From: Pseudoalteromonas sp. T1lg88
Lineage (GTDB): Bacteria > Pseudomonadota > Gammaproteobacteria > Enterobacterales > Alteromonadaceae
Length of the DNA: 64,000 nucleotides
Direction: 5' to 3'
Assembly: GCF_002964765.1 (NCBI RefSeq)
Contig: NZ_PQCF01000007.1
Coordinates: 62,001-126,000 of the forward strand
This document shows positions 24,183 to 33,667 of this stretch, piece after piece (position 1 is the first letter of the stretch; every line of letters begins with the position of its first letter). Under the pieces are notes generated by a model. That model searched no databases. It saw only the letters and a program-made list of their open reading frames with translations, and was not told the DNA's origin. Made by a program: the position numbers and the translations under genes.

Positions 24183-26217
24183 GTATGGCTATCTGCGAGC
24201 GGATTTTCTTTTTATTACCGCGACGCACATAGTGATTTTGTTGTTGTGCGTCAATAATACGGGCTTTGCTGCGGTCGCGCCATTGCAGTTCAAGAATATC
24301 TATGATCACCTGCTGCAGGGCCGGGCTGTAGATGGGTACCCCGACTTCGACGCGATGATCCAGGTTACGGGTCATCCAGTCGGCGGAGGAAATATAGACC
24401 TTACTTTGTTCATATTTACCGAACACCATGACTCGCGGGTGCTCTAAAAAGCGATCCACTATGCTGATCACCTTGATATTCTCGCTTAATCCCTTAATGC
24501 CTGGCACCAGGGAGCACATACCGCGAATAATCAGGCGTATCTTCACCCCTTGCTGCGAAGCCAGATAGAGCTTGTCGATCAGTTCCTTATCTACCAGGTT
24601 GTTGATCTTAATAAGAATGCTGCCGTTACGCTTAAGCTGGCACTGCTCTTCAATCAAACTGTTGATACGCTCGCGGGCATTGACCGGCGACACCATAAGG
24701 TGTTCAAAGTTAAATGGCTTGTAGCTGTGCTCGATAAACTTAAAGACGTTGTCGCATTCCTCACAAATGGCAGGATCTTTGGTGAACAGGCTAAAGTCGG
24801 TATAGATTTTCGCTGTTTTCTCGTGGAAGTTACCCGTGCCTATATGGGCATAGGAAACGATTTGCCCCTGCTCTTTACGGTGGATCACGCAAAGTTTGGA
24901 ATGCACCTTCAAAGAAGGGATACCGAAGATAACCTTGATGCCAGCCTCGTCCAGGGATTTGGCCCATTCAATATTGTTCTGCTCATCGAACCTGGCCTTG
25001 AGCTCCACCATGACGGTCACCTTTTTACCATTTTTGGCGGCATTGACCAGGGCGCCAATTAAGCGCGACTGGCTGGCAACACGATAAATATTGACCTTGA
25101 TATGCACCACATCCGGGTCGAAGGAGGCCTGGCGCACATAGTTCAAAAAGTGATTAAAGGTGTGATAGGGGTAATAGAGCAAGATGTCTTCATGGCTGAT
25201 GGCATCAAACACGCTGCTAAAGCGCTCAAAGGCATGAGAGCGCAGGCTCGGCAACGGGCTATTTTCTAAATAGCGACGACCCACATTGGGAAAAGCCAAA
25301 AAATCGCGGAAATTACGGTATCGGCCACCTGGGATCAGGGCGTCAAAGCGGTTGATACCTAAGCGTTTACGCAGCACCTTGTGCATTTCGCTGGGCATAG
25401 TATGGTCGTATACCAGACGCACCGGCTCGGAGCGCAGGCGCTGTTTTAAGCCCTTGGACATCTTGTCCAATACGCCTTCTTCGATTTCATCATCGAGATT
25501 GTATTCGGCATCTCGGGTCAGTTTAATGGCGTAGCCACGAATGGAGTCGAAGGCGAAAAAGTTGCCGAATACGTCTTTAAGAAAATAAAGAATAATATCA
25601 TCGAGCAGCACTATGGTCTTTTGGCGCCGGGTTCTTTCTGCCGGCAGCACCACAAAGCGCGGCAGGCGATTGGTCGGCACCTCCAGCAGGGCGTAGTGAT
25701 TTTTGTCATCCTGCATTTCCACGAACAAATAGGTCATGGTGTCGTTGATATGGCCCGAGTAATTCTTGTTTTCGTCCACCAAAATAGGTGACAGGTGTTC
25801 AAGTACCTCGGCCTTAAAGAAACCACCCAGCCATTGCTGATGAAAGGGGCTGAGCTGCTCTGGGCGTTTTACATGGATATTGTGTTCGGTCAGGGTCTTA
25901 AGAATATCATCATAGGCGACATTGAAATCATGACCCAGGGTTAAGACCTTGTCCTGAATTTGCTGCATTAAGGCCTCATCTTCGTCAAAATTGGCGTCTG
26001 GCAGCTTGTTAAGAAGAATTCGGCGCTTTACATCGGCAACCCGCACCTGGAAAAATTCATCGAGATTATTGGAGAAAATACCTAAAAAGCGAATACGCTC
26101 GATAATGGGGTTAGTTGTATCTCTCGCTTCTTGCAATACCCGCTCGTTAAACGATAACCAACTCAGCTCTTTGGGATAATAGCTGGTGACGTGCAGGTCG
26201 ACTTGTTCCATGTTCAT
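24139..26217 (-). CDS. ppk1: Polyphosphate kinase 1
   Basis: This is a full-length 692-residue PPK1 that makes polyphosphate from ATP. The family start is seen (YYPKELSWLSFNERVLQEA), with LGIFSNNLDEFFQVRVADVKRR, the first catalytic histidine region KVHSKLCVIHR, and IGTGNFHEKTAKIYTDFSLFT. The C-terminal domain has VYISSADWMTRNLDHRVEVGVPI. It is first in a two-gene operon with ppx. A Pho box with correctly spaced -10 lies just upstream, so expression should rise under phosphate starvation via PhoB. Confidence 0.97.
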   Translation of the reverse strand: MNMEQVDLHVTSYYPKELSWLSFNERVLQEARDTTNPIIERIRFLGIFSNNLDEFFQVRVADVKRRILLNKLPDANFDEDEALMQQIQDKVLTLGHDFNVAYDDILKTLTEHNIHVKRPEQLSPFHQQWLGGFFKAEVLEHLSPILVDENKNYSGHINDTMTYLFVEMQDDKNHYALLEVPTNRLPRFVVLPAERTRRQKTIVLLDDIILYFLKDVFGNFFAFDSIRGYAIKLTRDAEYNLDDEIEEGVLDKMSKGLKQRLRSEPVRLVYDHTMPSEMHKVLRKRLGINRFDALIPGGRYRNFRDFLAFPNVGRRYLENSPLPSLRSHAFERFSSVFDAISHEDILLYYPYHTFNHFLNYVRQASFDPDVVHIKVNIYRVASQSRLIGALVNAAKNGKKVTVMVELKARFDEQNNIEWAKSLDEAGIKVIFGIPSLKVHSKLCVIHRKEQGQIVSYAHIGTGNFHEKTAKIYTDFSLFTKDPAICEECDNVFKFIEHSYKPFNFEHLMVSPVNARERINSLIEEQCQLKRNGSILIKINNLVDKELIDKLYLASQQGVKIRLIIRGMCSLVPGIKGLSENIKVISIVDRFLEHPRVMVFGKYEQSKVYISSADWMTRNLDHRVEVGVPIYSPALQQVIIDILELQWRDRSKARIIDAQQQNHYVRRGNKKKIRSQIAIHDYLKKWESSRANQ

Positions 26218-26252
26218 AACACACTCAGAATAAAGGGCTGGCTAAGTGCGCT

Positions 26253-26286
26253 AATTTATTGCAGAAACATGACCGAAATATGACAG
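26253..26286 (-). promoter_or_regulatory. Pho box and -10 of the ppk-ppx operon
   Basis: On the reverse strand, CTGTCAT (26286-26280), ATTT, CGGTCAT (26275-26269) matches the PhoB direct repeat (CTGTCAT-N4-CTGTCAT) at 13 of 14 positions. Exactly 10 bp further is TAAATT (26258-26253), a fair -10, as in PhoB-activated promoters where the box replaces the -35. The leader to the ppk ATG is about 30 nt. The match is seen; PhoB binding is inferred. Confidence 0.75.
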
Positions 26287-26326
26287 GGGCCGCAGCCTTG
26301 CCTATTTCGGTCGTAAGTTTTTGCCG

Positions 26327-26827
26327 CTAATCTTCGATATCGACGATCACATCCGAGGTAATGGATTCTAGCGCTTCAATAACCACGTCTCGACTCATTC
26401 CCGCAGGTAAGGACACGGTCGCCATGGCGCTGAAAATAGGCACGCCCCAGTTAGGTGCGCTTTGTCGCTTTGATGTCAGATGGGTGATATTGGCCCCCTT
26501 ATGACGGATCACGGTTGCCAGCTCTTGTACTATACCCGGGCGATCATTGCCGGTGATCACCAGGTTAATTAACTCGGCGGTTGCGGCGTTGGTGAGGTCG
26601 CCGGATTCGACGCGAATTTCCAAATGCGCAATGCTATTGAGGGAATCTTGTAACTCGCGCAGGTGCTCTTCGGCCACTTCGACCTGAACGATACCGGCAA
26701 ACTTACCGGCAAGATGGGAAAGGTTACTGGCTAACCAGTTACCATGGTGACTAAGAATAACGGAAGCAAGGTCTTCTAAGAGGCCGGGGCGGTCTTGGCC
26801 GATTACGGTTAATACTAACTGCTGCAT
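26327..26827 (-). CDS. GcvR-like tandem ACT-domain regulator
   Basis: The 166-residue protein is made of two ACT domains: residues 3-75 (LVLTVIGQDRPGLLEDLASVILSH) and 88-165 (NLVITGNDRPGIVQELATVIRHKGANI). This matches GcvR, which in E. coli binds glycine and blocks GcvA activation of the glycine cleavage operon. No gcvA or gcvTHP is in the window. It lies between the phosphate operons and is transcribed away from pstC. It could also be a related ACT regulator of different specificity. Confidence 0.82.
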   Translation of the reverse strand: MQQLVLTVIGQDRPGLLEDLASVILSHHGNWLASNLSHLAGKFAGIVQVEVAEEHLRELQDSLNSIAHLEIRVESGDLTNAATAELINLVITGNDRPGIVQELATVIRHKGANITHLTSKRQSAPNWGVPIFSAMATVSLPAGMSRDVVIEALESITSDVIVDIED

Positions 26828-27075
26828 AGGTTACTGTCTCTTTATTATTGTGAGTGAAAAGCCCGTTTAAGGGAGCATATATAAACCCCAGAGAATTCGT
26901 TAAGGCAATGTTAATTATAAAGTTTTAAATAGGTTTGAATATTTATTCAAATCCTTCATCAGCAAGTATTGACCCCTTTTTTAAGTTTGTCCAATTGTTG
27001 CAGTGAGGATTTTAACTCCCGGGTCTGCTCGGCTAAGAAGATTAAAATTCAGCTTTTCGTAGCAGTTTTAGAGCC

Positions 27076-27109
27076 ATGTAACAAAACTGTCATTTTGATG
27101 AAATATAAT
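27076..27109 (+). promoter_or_regulatory. Pho box and -10 of the pst operon
   Basis: ATGTAAC (27076-27082), AAAA, CTGTCAT (27087-27093) forms a Pho box with a perfect second half and a weak first half (11 of 14). TATAAT lies exactly 10 bp on (27104-27109). Transcription would start about 25 bases before pstC. The rest of the 313-base gap to gcvR shows nothing else clear. Confidence 0.68.
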
Positions 27110-27140
27110 CCGTACATCGTCAAGATCTAAGGGTAAGTTG

Positions 27141-29372
27141 ATGACTTCCAATCCGCAAAACCTGTCATTTAGCACGGATAGAAGCCGTCTGTTTAAAGAC
27201 AAAATAGCTCAGTTTAGTATTACCTCAGGTGGGGTAATGGTACTCGTGGCGCTGTTGCTGATATTTTTCTATCTCCTCTATGTAGTACAGCCAATTTTTG
27301 AATCGGCTGAAGTTCAAGAGCGCGCACATTTCACCGTAGACCAGCAAGAAGTAGTAGGTCTAGGCCTTGAAGAGCAAACCGAGGTCGCTTACTTGCTTAA
27401 GCGTAGTGGTGCCGTTGATTTCTATAATATCCAGGGGACTGATTTCGGTAAGCAGATCACCGAACTGACGGCAGAGTTGCCAGCGGCAGTGTCCAGCTTT
27501 GCAACCAGCGCGCCGCACCAGGGCTTGTACGCCTATGGTTTGGATAGCGGTGAAGTGGTTATCGTAAAGCCCAGCTTTCAGGTTACCTTCCCTAACAACC
27601 AGCGTAAGATGACGCCTGTCCTTAATTACCCCTTAGGCAGTGAGCCGTTAACGGTTGACCAGCAGGGCGCCGCCATAAAGCGCTTCGCCTTTGCTCAAGC
27701 TGAAGGCAAGCTTGTTGTGGTTGCTTTGACCGTCGATAAGCGCGTGGTATTTAGCGCCTATGTGGGTGAAGAAAACTTTATGACCGGCGAAACCGAATGG
27801 GTTGCGGAGCAAACCGAGCTGGATATCGACGGTCGTATTGATGAGCTGTTGATCTCTCCCGATGGCAGTCGCGTTTTTGTGCGTTCGGCCAACCAGATTT
27901 ATATCTTCGACAGCCGCTATGCCGATGATGTGCAACTGACACAGATTTTGGCGGCGAATGAAGAAAACGCCAATATTGTTTCTGCGCAACTACTTGCCGG
28001 TGCCAACTCGCTAATGTTGGCCAATGACAACGGTGAAGTGTCGCAGTGGTTTGAGGTGAATACCGATGAGGGTAAGGAATTTAAGAAAATTCGTGCCTTT
28101 GAAACCTCAAAGCAAAAAGCCATTAATATTTACTCTGAATTCTACCGTCGCACCTTCTTTACTACCGGTGCCAACGGTGAGCTAGGCCTGTATTACACCA
28201 CCAGTGAAGCCAAGCTATGGCAGGGCAAGGTGGCCGAAGGAGCCATTAAGAACTTTGCCGTTGCTCCGCGTGCTAATGCTGCGTTAATTCTTGCCGACAA
28301 CAAGGTGAGCGTGCTGGAAATTGAAAACGAGCACCCAGAAGTAACCTGGTCTGGTTTATGGCAAGAAGTTTGGTATGAAGGCTACCCTGAGCCGGATTAC
28401 ATCTGGCAGTCAACGTCGGCCAGTGATGACTTTGAATCTAAATTCTCTTTGGTGCCTATTTCATTCGGTACCTTAAAAGCGGCCATGTACGCCATGCTGT
28501 TTGCCGTGCCTATCGCTCTGTCTGCGGCCATTTACACCGCCTACTTTATGTCGAGCGAGCTCCGTAAGGTGGTTAAGCCAACGGTTGAAATTATGGAAGC
28601 CTTACCAACGGTTATCTTAGGTTTCTTGGCCGGTCTCTGGTTGGCGCCGTTAATTGAGGAAAACCTCCCGGCCATTGTCGCTCTCTTGGTACTGTTGCCT
28701 ATAGGTATCTTAGCTACTGCTTTGGCATGGACTAAGCTGCCGGAGCATATTCGTCACCGTATTCCAGAGGGCGCACACTCGATTATTCTTATTCCTGTGG
28801 TGTTGTTTATCGGTTGGTTGTCATTTGCCATGAGCGGTAACCTCGAAGCCTGGTTCTTTGGTGGCAACGTGCGTCAGTACATCACCAACGAGTTAGGCAT
28901 GACCTTCGACCAACGTAACTCTTTGGTTGTGGGTATCGCCATGGGCTTTGCGGTTATTCCGACTATTTTCTCGATTGCCGAAGATGCGGTATTCAGCGTG
29001 CCTAAGCACCTGTCGAACGGCTCTCTGGCGCTGGGCGCCACCCAATGGCAAACCCTGGTGCGCGTAGTATTACTTACCGCCAGCCCGGGTATCTTCTCGG
29101 CTATTATGATGGGCCTAGGTCGCGCCGTGGGTGAAACTATGATCGTACTGATGGCGACAGGTAACACGCCAATTATGGATTGGAGCATTTTCCAAGGTAT
29201 GCGTACTCTGGCGGCCAACATAGCGGTAGAAATGCCGGAGTCAGAAGTAGGTAGTTCGCACTACCGTATTCTTTTCCTTGCCGCCTTTGTGCTGTTTATT
29301 TTCACCTTTGTCTTTAACACGCTTGCTGAGTTTGTTCGTCAGCGCCTGCGTGAAAAGTACAGCTCACTGTAA
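27141..29372 (+). CDS. pstC: Phosphate ABC transporter permease PstC, long form
   Basis: The protein has 743 residues from the ATG at 27141 (a TTG precedes it). One N-terminal membrane helix (about 30-50) is followed by a large periplasmic domain of about 360 residues with beta-propeller-like repeats (LLISPDGSRVFVRSANQIYIFD). The C-terminal 300 residues are the permease core (PIALSAAIYTAYF, EIMEALPTVILGFLAGL, LGATQWQTLVRVVL, GLGRAVGETMIVLM). E. coli PstC has about 319 residues and lacks the periplasmic domain; the long form is known in Vibrio, Shewanella and Pseudomonas relatives. It forms the inner-membrane channel with PstA. First gene of pstC-A-B-phoU. Confidence 0.95.
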   Translation: MTSNPQNLSFSTDRSRLFKDKIAQFSITSGGVMVLVALLLIFFYLLYVVQPIFESAEVQERAHFTVDQQEVVGLGLEEQTEVAYLLKRSGAVDFYNIQGTDFGKQITELTAELPAAVSSFATSAPHQGLYAYGLDSGEVVIVKPSFQVTFPNNQRKMTPVLNYPLGSEPLTVDQQGAAIKRFAFAQAEGKLVVVALTVDKRVVFSAYVGEENFMTGETEWVAEQTELDIDGRIDELLISPDGSRVFVRSANQIYIFDSRYADDVQLTQILAANEENANIVSAQLLAGANSLMLANDNGEVSQWFEVNTDEGKEFKKIRAFETSKQKAINIYSEFYRRTFFTTGANGELGLYYTTSEAKLWQGKVAEGAIKNFAVAPRANAALILADNKVSVLEIENEHPEVTWSGLWQEVWYEGYPEPDYIWQSTSASDDFESKFSLVPISFGTLKAAMYAMLFAVPIALSAAIYTAYFMSSELRKVVKPTVEIMEALPTVILGFLAGLWLAPLIEENLPAIVALLVLLPIGILATALAWTKLPEHIRHRIPEGAHSIILIPVVLFIGWLSFAMSGNLEAWFFGGNVRQYITNELGMTFDQRNSLVVGIAMGFAVIPTIFSIAEDAVFSVPKHLSNGSLALGATQWQTLVRVVLLTASPGIFSAIMMGLGRAVGETMIVLMATGNTPIMDWSIFQGMRTLAANIAVEMPESEVGSSHYRILFLAAFVLFIFTFVFNTLAEFVRQRLREKYSSL

Positions 29373-29388
29373 TTAGAGGAGAAACGAC

Positions 29389-31038
29389 ATGATAAGACAG
29401 TGGTTTAAGTCTGGTTCTCCTTGGATTTGGATGACCGGTGGTGCGGTAAGCATCAGTTTGATTTCGGTAATCGGCCTGCTGGCCTTGATCGCATGGCGTG
29501 GTCTGGGCTTCTTCTGGGCCTCACCGGTACACGAGTTTCATATTCAGGGCTCGGTAGAGCAGCACACGGTAATAGGTGAAATCTATGACCACGAAGTTGT
29601 GCCGGCCAGCCGCGTACGCCAAGCGGGCGTAGACTTGGGTGACTTCCAGGGGGAAGAACTAACCCGTTACCTGATAAAAACCGGTAACCGTGAATATGTG
29701 GAGTTGGATTTCCGTTGGATTTTGGAAACCGACATCCAAAGCCAATCGACGCCCCATAACCTGGCCGTGTTCGAACGTTCTAAAAACGGTAACTTCTATG
29801 GTTATATCGAACAGGTGATCGAAAACGGTCAGCCGGTTCAAGGCGACCTGGAAGAAAAACTGGAAGAGCTGGTAGAGCGTGCGGTAGACCTGAATGAACA
29901 GGCGCTGGACCTGCAAAATGGCGACATTGGCCATATTAACTACGAGCTTGAGCGCCTGCGTTTAAAAGAGCGTGGCTATGAGCTTGATAACGAGTTGACT
30001 CATGAGCGTGCCGCTGAGCTTGAAGCCCAACGTAAGGCCTTGCGTGAACAGTATAAAGAGCTGGAAAAAACACTTTTCCAACTGCGTGATGACGCCAAGC
30101 GCGATCAGGTTGTAGTAAAAGACATGCGCGGTGAGCTGGTAACCCTGCCACTGTATCAGGTGCTGGATTTCTGGTTGCCGAACGACATGGGCTTCTTTGC
30201 CAAGGTGGGTCATTACTTCGGCCAATTGGGCAAGTTTATTTCTGACGACCCTCGCGAAGCGAACACTGAGGGCGGGGTATTCCCAGCCATCTTCGGTACC
30301 GTATTTATGGTTATGCTAATGGCAGTGATTGTGACTCCATTTGGTGTGGTTGCAGCCATTTACCTGCACGAATATGCGGCGAAGAATGCGGTAACTAAGA
30401 TGATCCGTATCGCGGTAATCAACCTGGCCGGTGTACCTTCTATTGTATACGGTGTATTCGGTCTTGGTTTCTTCGTTTATATGCTAGGTGGCAGCATCGA
30501 CCAATTGTTCTACCCGGAAGCGTCGCCAAGCCCGGTATTTGGTACTCCTGGTGTGATCTGGTCGGCATTGACTCTGGCTATTTTGACTCTGCCTGTGGTT
30601 ATCGTATCAACCGAAGAAGGTTTATCACGTATTCCAAGTCAGGTGCGTCAGGGCTCATTGGCTCTGGGTGCCACCAAGGCTGAAACCCTGTGGCGCATCG
30701 TGGTGCCTATGGCCAGCCCGGCCATTATGACCGGTCTGATCCTAGCGGTGGCCCGTGCGGCCGGTGAGGTTGCACCTCTGATGCTGGTGGGTGTAGTGAA
30801 AATGGCACCAACTCTGCCACTGGATGGTAACTTCCCTTATGTGCACTTAGATCGTAAATTTATGCACTTGGGTTTCCATATTTATGATGTAGGCTTCCAA
30901 AGCCCGAACGTAGAAGCTGCGCGCCCACTGGTCTATGCAACTGCATTCCTGCTGGTCACAGTGATTATTGCTCTGAACATCACGGCAATTGGTATTCGTA
31001 ACCATTTGCGTGAGAAGTTCCGCGCGCTAGACAACTAA
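29389..31038 (+). CDS. pstA: Phosphate ABC transporter permease PstA, long form
   Basis: The 549-residue protein has the first helix at about 18-40, then a periplasmic insertion of about 240 residues that includes a charged coiled coil (residues about 150-235, LEEKLEELVERAVDLNEQA onward). The permease core begins near residue 300 (GGVFPAIFGTVFMVMLMAVIV) with LPVVIVSTEEGLSRIPSQVRQG, LGATKAETLWRIVVP and ARAAGEVAPLML. E. coli PstA is about 296 residues. The insertion matches the enlarged PstC beside it, so the two periplasmic parts may interact. It follows pstC by 16 bases. Confidence 0.95.
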   Translation: MIRQWFKSGSPWIWMTGGAVSISLISVIGLLALIAWRGLGFFWASPVHEFHIQGSVEQHTVIGEIYDHEVVPASRVRQAGVDLGDFQGEELTRYLIKTGNREYVELDFRWILETDIQSQSTPHNLAVFERSKNGNFYGYIEQVIENGQPVQGDLEEKLEELVERAVDLNEQALDLQNGDIGHINYELERLRLKERGYELDNELTHERAAELEAQRKALREQYKELEKTLFQLRDDAKRDQVVVKDMRGELVTLPLYQVLDFWLPNDMGFFAKVGHYFGQLGKFISDDPREANTEGGVFPAIFGTVFMVMLMAVIVTPFGVVAAIYLHEYAAKNAVTKMIRIAVINLAGVPSIVYGVFGLGFFVYMLGGSIDQLFYPEASPSPVFGTPGVIWSALTLAILTLPVVIVSTEEGLSRIPSQVRQGSLALGATKAETLWRIVVPMASPAIMTGLILAVARAAGEVAPLMLVGVVKMAPTLPLDGNFPYVHLDRKFMHLGFHIYDVGFQSPNVEAARPLVYATAFLLVTVIIALNITAIGIRNHLREKFRALDN

Positions 31039-31067
31039 TGTAAAGAATTGAGATAGGTAAAAACGTT

Positions 31068-31892
31068 ATGATTACAGTTGCAACCGAAGTAAACGCAGCA
31101 AACACGCACAAGTTGGATCTAACCAATCTGACCCCAGAGCAAACAGCGTTACAGATTAAAAACCTCGATCTTTACTACGGCGAGAAGCAAGCACTGGCAA
31201 ATGTCAGCATGGATATCCCCAAAGGTCAGGTAACCGCATTTATCGGTCCATCTGGCTGTGGTAAGTCGACGCTATTGCGTTGTATTAACCGCATGAATGA
31301 TCTGGTTGATACCTGTCGTATCGAAGGTCAAATCCTGCTGCACGGCGAAAATATTTACGACAAGCGTGTCGATGTTGCGGCCCTGCGCCGCAACGTCGGC
31401 ATGGTGTTCCAGCGTCCTAACCCCTTCCCTAAGTCGATTTATGAGAACGTGGTATATGGCCTGCGCCTACAGGGCATTAAAGACAAGCGTAAGCTGGATG
31501 AAGTGGTGGAAAAATCACTGCGCGGTGCGGCCTTGTGGGATGAAGTTAAAGACCGACTGCACGACAGTGCCTTTGGTCTTTCAGGTGGTCAGCAGCAGCG
31601 TCTGGTGATTGCCCGTTCAATCGCGATTGAACCTGAAGTTTTGCTTCTGGATGAGCCGACCTCGGCACTTGACCCAATTTCAACCTTGGTTATCGAAGAG
31701 CTGATCAGCGATCTAAAAGATAAATACACTGTGGTAATAGTGACACACAACATGCAACAGGCAGCCCGTGTGTCAGACCAAACCGCATTTATGTATATGG
31801 GTGAGCTAATTGAGTATGCAGATACCAATACCTTGTTCACCACGCCAAGTAAAAAGAAAACCGAAGACTATATCACTGGTCGTTACGGTTAA
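31068..31892 (+). CDS. pstB: Phosphate ABC transporter ATPase PstB
   Basis: The 274-residue ATPase has Walker [10 protein letters not shown], signature [14 protein letters not shown], Walker [12 protein letters not shown] and the switch histidine in [11 protein letters not shown]. It energises phosphate import through PstC/PstA. It carries an N-terminal extension of about 25 residues relative to E. coli PstB. Third gene in the operon, 29 bases after pstA. Confidence 0.98.
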   Translation: MITVATEVNAANTHKLDLTNLTPEQTALQIKNLDLYYGEKQALANVSMDIPKGQVTAFIGPSGCGKSTLLRCINRMNDLVDTCRIEGQILLHGENIYDKRVDVAALRRNVGMVFQRPNPFPKSIYENVVYGLRLQGIKDKRKLDEVVEKSLRGAALWDEVKDRLHDSAFGLSGGQQQRLVIARSIAIEPEVLLLDEPTSALDPISTLVIEELISDLKDKYTVVIVTHNMQQAARVSDQTAFMYMGELIEYADTNTLFTTPSKKKTEDYITGRYG

Positions 31893-31951
31893 GCTGTGAT
31901 GGGCGTAGCAATGCTTGCTATCATTATTAGGTAAGAATTAAGAAGGCCATT

Positions 31952-32653
31952 ATGGAACACAATATTAATAAGCATATCTCCGGTAAGTTTAACGAAGAGC
32001 TGGAAAATGTGCGCAATCATGTACTAAGCATGGGTGGTTTGGTTGAGCAGCAACTAAACAGTGCCTTAGACGCCGTAGCCAAAGGCGACGGCGAACTGGC
32101 GAAGAAGGTAAAAGAAAACGATTACCGTGTTAACGCCATGGAAGTGAACATAGATGAAGAGTGCACGCGCATCATCGCCAAGCGTCAGCCGGCGGCGAGC
32201 GATTTACGCCTGGTTGTTGCCATCGCCAAAACCATTGCCGATCTAGAGCGTATCGGCGATGAAGCCGAGCGTATCGCCAAAGTAGCCTTGGATTCTTTCA
32301 CCAAGGATCAGCAGGGCTTGCTGGCGAACATGGAAAACATGGGTCGCCTGGTGTCAAAAATGCTGCACGATGTGCTTGATGCTTTTGCCCGTATGGATGC
32401 GCAAAAAGCGTTTGAAGTGCACAAGGCCGATGAAAAGGTCGACCGTGAATACGAAGCCCTGACGCGTCAGATTATGACCTACATGATGGAAGATCCGCGT
32501 TCAATTCCGCGTGTAATGGAGCTGATCTGGTCGGTACGTTCACTGGAGCGCATAGGTGATCGTTGTCAGAATATTTCTGAGTACGTAATCTACTTTGTTA
32601 AGGGTAAAGATATTCGCCACGTATCACAGGATATGATTGCGAAGACCATCTAA
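31952..32653 (+). CDS. phoU: Phosphate signalling protein PhoU
   Basis: The 233-residue protein has two three-helix PhoU domains with the repeated metal-binding motif seen in [16 protein letters not shown] (first half) and [18 protein letters not shown] (second half). It connects Pst transport state to the PhoR kinase and keeps the Pho regulon off in high phosphate. It is last in the pst operon and closed by a terminator. phoB and phoR are not in the window. Confidence 0.97.
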   Translation: MEHNINKHISGKFNEELENVRNHVLSMGGLVEQQLNSALDAVAKGDGELAKKVKENDYRVNAMEVNIDEECTRIIAKRQPAASDLRLVVAIAKTIADLERIGDEAERIAKVALDSFTKDQQGLLANMENMGRLVSKMLHDVLDAFARMDAQKAFEVHKADEKVDREYEALTRQIMTYMMEDPRSIPRVMELIWSVRSLERIGDRCQNISEYVIYFVKGKDIRHVSQDMIAKTI

Positions 32654-32670
32654 CCGGTAGCAAGATGTAA

Positions 32671-32696
32671 GGGCAAAAGGACTTTTGCCCTTTTTT
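32671..32696 (+). terminator. Rho-independent terminator of the pst operon
   Basis: GGGCAAAAG / CTTTTGCCC with a short GA loop, followed by TTTTTT, 18 bases after the phoU stop. Confidence 0.93.
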
Positions 32697-32917
32697 ATGT
32701 TCATATTTTTCACCGTCTTGGAGTTGGCAAAACATTGATGAATTGAGCATGAAAATTCATGCGTTCGGGTGATTAATAAGGTAAAATCACGCCCGAAGCA
32801 TAAAGATGCAAATCGAAAATAAATTGACACTGGTAGCGATTATAGGAGTCATCCTAAGACGTTTCCGTGACTTATTTATGACGATTTTATTGCAAACTAA
32901 GATTCAAAGGGTCAATT

Positions 32918-33595
32918 ATGCCTAGTAATGCGTTTTTAGGGGTTTTTGCAAAATCACCTATTAAACCAATCGAAGATCATATAAAAAAGGTGCACAAAGC
33001 CAGCGCCATGCTTATTCCATTTTTTGAACATGTGTTTAAAAAAGAGTGGCATGAAGCGGAAGAGTTACGCCTTAAAATTCGCTCACTTGAACGTGAAGCG
33101 GACGAGTTAAAACGTGAAATCCGTCTTAACTTGCCACGTGGTTTGTTCCTTCCAGTTGAGCGTACCGACCTACTTGAGCTGATCACTCATCAGGATAAGA
33201 TTGCTAATAAAGCAAAAGATATTGCCGGTCGTGTTGTTGGTCGTGAGATGACAATCCCAGAGACCATTCAAAAAGACTTTTTGCAATATTTATCCCGCTG
33301 CGTGGATGCAACTAAACAAGCATCAAAGGCAATTAACGAGCTAGACGAGTTATTGGAAACCGGTTTTCGCGGTCGCGAAGTTGTGCTGGTGGAAAAAATG
33401 CTGGTTGAGCTTGATGCCATTGAGCAAGACACGGACGACATGCAAATCAGATTGCGTCATGAATTACGTCGCATCGAAGACACGATGAACCCAGTTGATG
33501 TGATGTTCTTATACAAGATCATCGAATGGGTGGGTGATTTAGCAGATATCGCTGAACGAGTTGGTGCTCGTTTAGAAGTGCTGTTAGCCCGTTAA
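32918..33595 (+). CDS. DUF47 / TIGR00153 PhoU-like Pit accessory protein
   Basis: The 225-residue all-helical protein matches the DUF47/TIGR00153 family: PIKPIEDHIKKVHKASAMLIPFF, LRLKIRSLEREADELKREIRLNLPRGLFLPVER, and IIEWVGDLADIAERVGARLEVLLA at the end. The family resembles PhoU and is nearly always paired with a Pit phosphate transporter, as here (pit follows by 72 bases). It probably regulates Pit activity. No Pho box is visible upstream. Confidence 0.92.
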   Translation: MPSNAFLGVFAKSPIKPIEDHIKKVHKASAMLIPFFEHVFKKEWHEAEELRLKIRSLEREADELKREIRLNLPRGLFLPVERTDLLELITHQDKIANKAKDIAGRVVGREMTIPETIQKDFLQYLSRCVDATKQASKAINELDELLETGFRGREVVLVEKMLVELDAIEQDTDDMQIRLRHELRRIEDTMNPVDVMFLYKIIEWVGDLADIAERVGARLEVLLAR

Positions 33596-33667
33596 CATTG
33601 CCCGGATTTAACTCAGTGAAAGGTACAGAGTTAAATCACACAAAGTTAAAAAAATAAGGTTTTTCTG

